Shown: in pieces, positions 32,627-33,885 of the stretch
How the letters are laid out: each line of letters begins with the position of its first letter
Position numbering within the stretch: the first letter of the stretch is position 1
From: Methanobacteriota archaeon
Lineage (GTDB): Archaea; Methanobacteriota; Methanobacteria; Methanobacteriales; Methanobacteriaceae
Assembly (NCBI GenBank): GCA_023434825.1
Contig: JAEYSH010000171.1
Coordinates: forward strand, 1-33,885
Direction: 5' to 3'
Length of the DNA stretch: 33,885 nt
Notes under the pieces: generated by a model
Databases searched by the model: none
What the model saw: the letters and a program-made list of their open reading frames with translations, nothing else
Told to the model about the DNA's origin: nothing
Made by a program: the position numbers and the translations under genes

Positions 32627-33430
32627 CTATTTTGAATTTATTTCAGAAGAATGCTCCCATACAGCACCATATAACATATTTACAAGGTTTATAAGGTAGG
32701 GATTTTTAGATGTTATACCCGATTTTGTCTTTCCAGGATATGGAGGCACATACATAAATTCTTCATCATCGATTAACACGAATATAAATTTAGAAAACTG
32801 TGCTGGGAGTAATGGAAGGTTAACAAGGTATTTAGAAAGATCACCAAAATTTGAAACATCAATTTCGCATCCATCATGCACTGATAAGTTTTTCAATTGA
32901 TAACGCTCGGCAATGTCTGTATCTTTCCCAAAGGTCAATAGTTTAATTTCTAAATCTTTATTTGAAGCAAATGAAAGGAAATCAAGGTAATCATCAGTGA
33001 GGATAAGCCTTATTGATGTTTGAGCTTTTCCAATTAACTCTTCCATGCTGTTTTTTACATTATTTTCGCCAAAAAGAGTCCATATGATTTCATCAGTTAC
33101 CATTTCCATATCATTCTTTTCAAGCAGGTCAAGTTGTTCAAGTGCATTCTTTTCTGCATTTTTATGCACTTCCATTAGATTTCTAAGTGCAATTTTTGGA
33201 GGAACAGCACGGTAAATTGCAGGTTTAGAACTAACACGCATAACAATTCCTTTATCCATTAAACTCTTTAAACTCTGATATACACTGGGTTTAGGTACTC
33301 CCAAATATTCATAAATCCTTTTGACCTCTGCCCGCTCGAATAAAACCAAAGCAGAGTACACTTTGGCCTCATATTCTACTAAACCCATAGTTTTCAGGGA
33401 TTCGATGAGATCATTTGATATTTCTGTCAT
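32627..33430 (-). CDS. TrmB family transcriptional regulator
   Basis: A 267-residue TrmB-family protein. The N-terminal wHTH is MGLVEYEAKVYSALVLFERA, VPKPSVYQSLKSLMDKGIV and the wing PAIYRAVPP. A coiled helix (KNAEKNALEQLDLLEKND) joins it to a C-terminal ligand-binding domain (about 115-267). TrmB proteins act as sugar- or effector-responsive repressors or activators. AAGGAATT precedes the ATG. It is upstream of, and codirectional with, the YhgE/Pip gene (200-base gap with two operator-like sites), and a third site overlaps its own start region. This points to autoregulation plus control of the exporter. Confidence 0.88.
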   Translation of the reverse strand: MTEISNDLIESLKTMGLVEYEAKVYSALVLFERAEVKRIYEYLGVPKPSVYQSLKSLMDKGIVMRVSSKPAIYRAVPPKIALRNLMEVHKNAEKNALEQLDLLEKNDMEMVTDEIIWTLFGENNVKNSMEELIGKAQTSIRLILTDDYLDFLSFASNKDLEIKLLTFGKDTDIAERYQLKNLSVHDGCEIDVSNFGDLSKYLVNLPLLPAQFSKFIFVLIDDEEFMYVPPYPGKTKSGITSKNPYLINLVNMLYGAVWEHSSEINSK

Positions 33431-33444
33431 AATAAAATTCCTTA

Positions 33445-33464
33445 GTAGTTTTGTTTAAAACTAA
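33445..33464. promoter_or_regulatory. operator-like site 3 (TrmB promoter)
   Basis: GTAGTT-N8-AACTAA (20 bp) differs from site 2 in one arm base. On the minus strand, a TATA box (TTATATATTA, 33471-33480) places the transcription start within or next to it, and the TrmB ATG is at 33430. Binding would block the TrmB promoter. The divergent rhodanese gene starts at 33540. Confidence 0.65.
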
Positions 33465-33539
33465 TTATTTTAATATATAAATAAATTTTGATTAAACTAT
33501 ATTAAAAATATAATTCAAATTAATACATGAGGTTTTATT

Positions 33540-33885
33540 ATGATTACTGGAATTCACTCAAATGGTGATGGAAAAGTAAAATGGGTTTCAACAGACTGGT
33601 TAGAGGATCATCTGGATCAAGAAATGATGATTCTCGACGTGCAGCCGGATGTGCATGATTATATTAAAGAACATATTCCCGGAGCTTATTATTTTAATGA
33701 ATGGGGTTTAAGGCAAATGATCGGGAATGTGCCTGCAATGTATGTTTCAAATGATGCAATTCAAGCCATATTTAGTAAATCTGGAATTAAAAGAGATACT
33801 CCCACAGTTATATACACCGGGAAAGGTGCCTATTCAAAAAATGGAGATGGATGGGGGCAAACAATGGCTGCTTATTCCCTTGCAA
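33540..33885 (+). CDS. rhodanese-like sulfurtransferase (3' end outside window)
   Basis: The frame is open from the ATG at 33540 to the window end, about 115 residues. WVSTDWLEDHLDQEMMILDV, then IKEHIPGAYYFNEWGLR, and TPTVIYTGKGAYSKNGDGWG show a rhodanese N-terminal domain (D-V strand, H-IPGA turn). A catalytic cysteine loop is not reached, and in two-domain sulfurtransferases it is in the second domain. The protein would transfer sulphane sulphur to thiols or cyanide. GAGGTT sits about 6 bases before the ATG. It is divergent from the TrmB gene and may share its regulation. Confidence 0.82.
   Translation, partial: MITGIHSNGDGKVKWVSTDWLEDHLDQEMMILDVQPDVHDYIKEHIPGAYYFNEWGLRQMIGNVPAMYVSNDAIQAIFSKSGIKRDTPTVIYTGKGAYSKNGDGWGQTMAAYSLA

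Overview
The window is AT-rich archaeal DNA that most resembles a Methanobacteriales methanogen, probably Methanobacterium or a close relative. The evidence is archaeal-style promoters (BRE/TATA about 25 bases upstream of the tRNA and several genes), Shine-Dalgarno sites of the GGTGAT/GGAGG type, a CCA-less tRNA-Gln, a TrmB-family regulator, and a very large adhesin-like protein with parallel beta-helix rungs and NNWWG motifs. The genus is inferred from family content; no search was run. Nearly all genes are on the minus strand.

Layout. 1-1063 (+): the end of a DUF429 gene, an unrecognised small protein and a DUF2795 protein. 1119-5022 (-): a methyltransferase, a transglutaminase-like protein, an isocitrate lyase/PEP mutase-fold enzyme, a RibD C-terminal-type reductase and a membrane-tethered methyltransferase. 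5161-5232 (+): tRNA-Gln(CUG), followed by an acidic unknown protein. 5844-11571 (-): a run of small accessory genes (methyltransferase, DUF998, a broken TIGR04076 gene, Dabb, DUF3788, GNAT, a wHTH regulator with a small membrane protein) headed by a two-gene ABC exporter. 11931-12683 (+): a degenerate CPBP-like membrane protein. 12684-21529 (-): a redox-flavoured stretch with five flavodoxin-fold proteins, two of them EFR1-type flavodoxin/ferredoxin fusions, plus an MDR oxidoreductase, the decayed end of a second MDR gene, and a second copy of the wHTH + membrane-protein cassette. 21572-23016 (-): PadR with two DUF2812 proteins behind an array of three operator-like repeats. 23131-28416 (-): the 1761-residue adhesin. 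28637-33430 (-, one gene +): an unknown protein, a twin-knuckle membrane protein, an alpha/beta hydrolase, a YhgE/Pip exporter and its likely TrmB regulator. 33540-end (+): the start of a rhodanese.

The features most worth follow-up are: (i) a twin-hairpin element that appears to have broken the TIGR04076 gene, whose C-terminus is still readable on the far side; (ii) three 20-bp GTAGTT-N8-AACTAC-like sites at the TrmB and YhgE/Pip promoters, which predict a TrmB regulon; (iii) three overlapping 19-mers at 15-bp period between the PadR TATA box and its start codon; (iv) two paralogous wHTH + membrane-protein cassettes; and (v) a flavodoxin domain behind a signal anchor, in a cluster of EFR1 proteins. 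No CRISPR array, intact insertion sequence, phage module or rRNA was seen. I found several modest novelties and no single clearly new large system.
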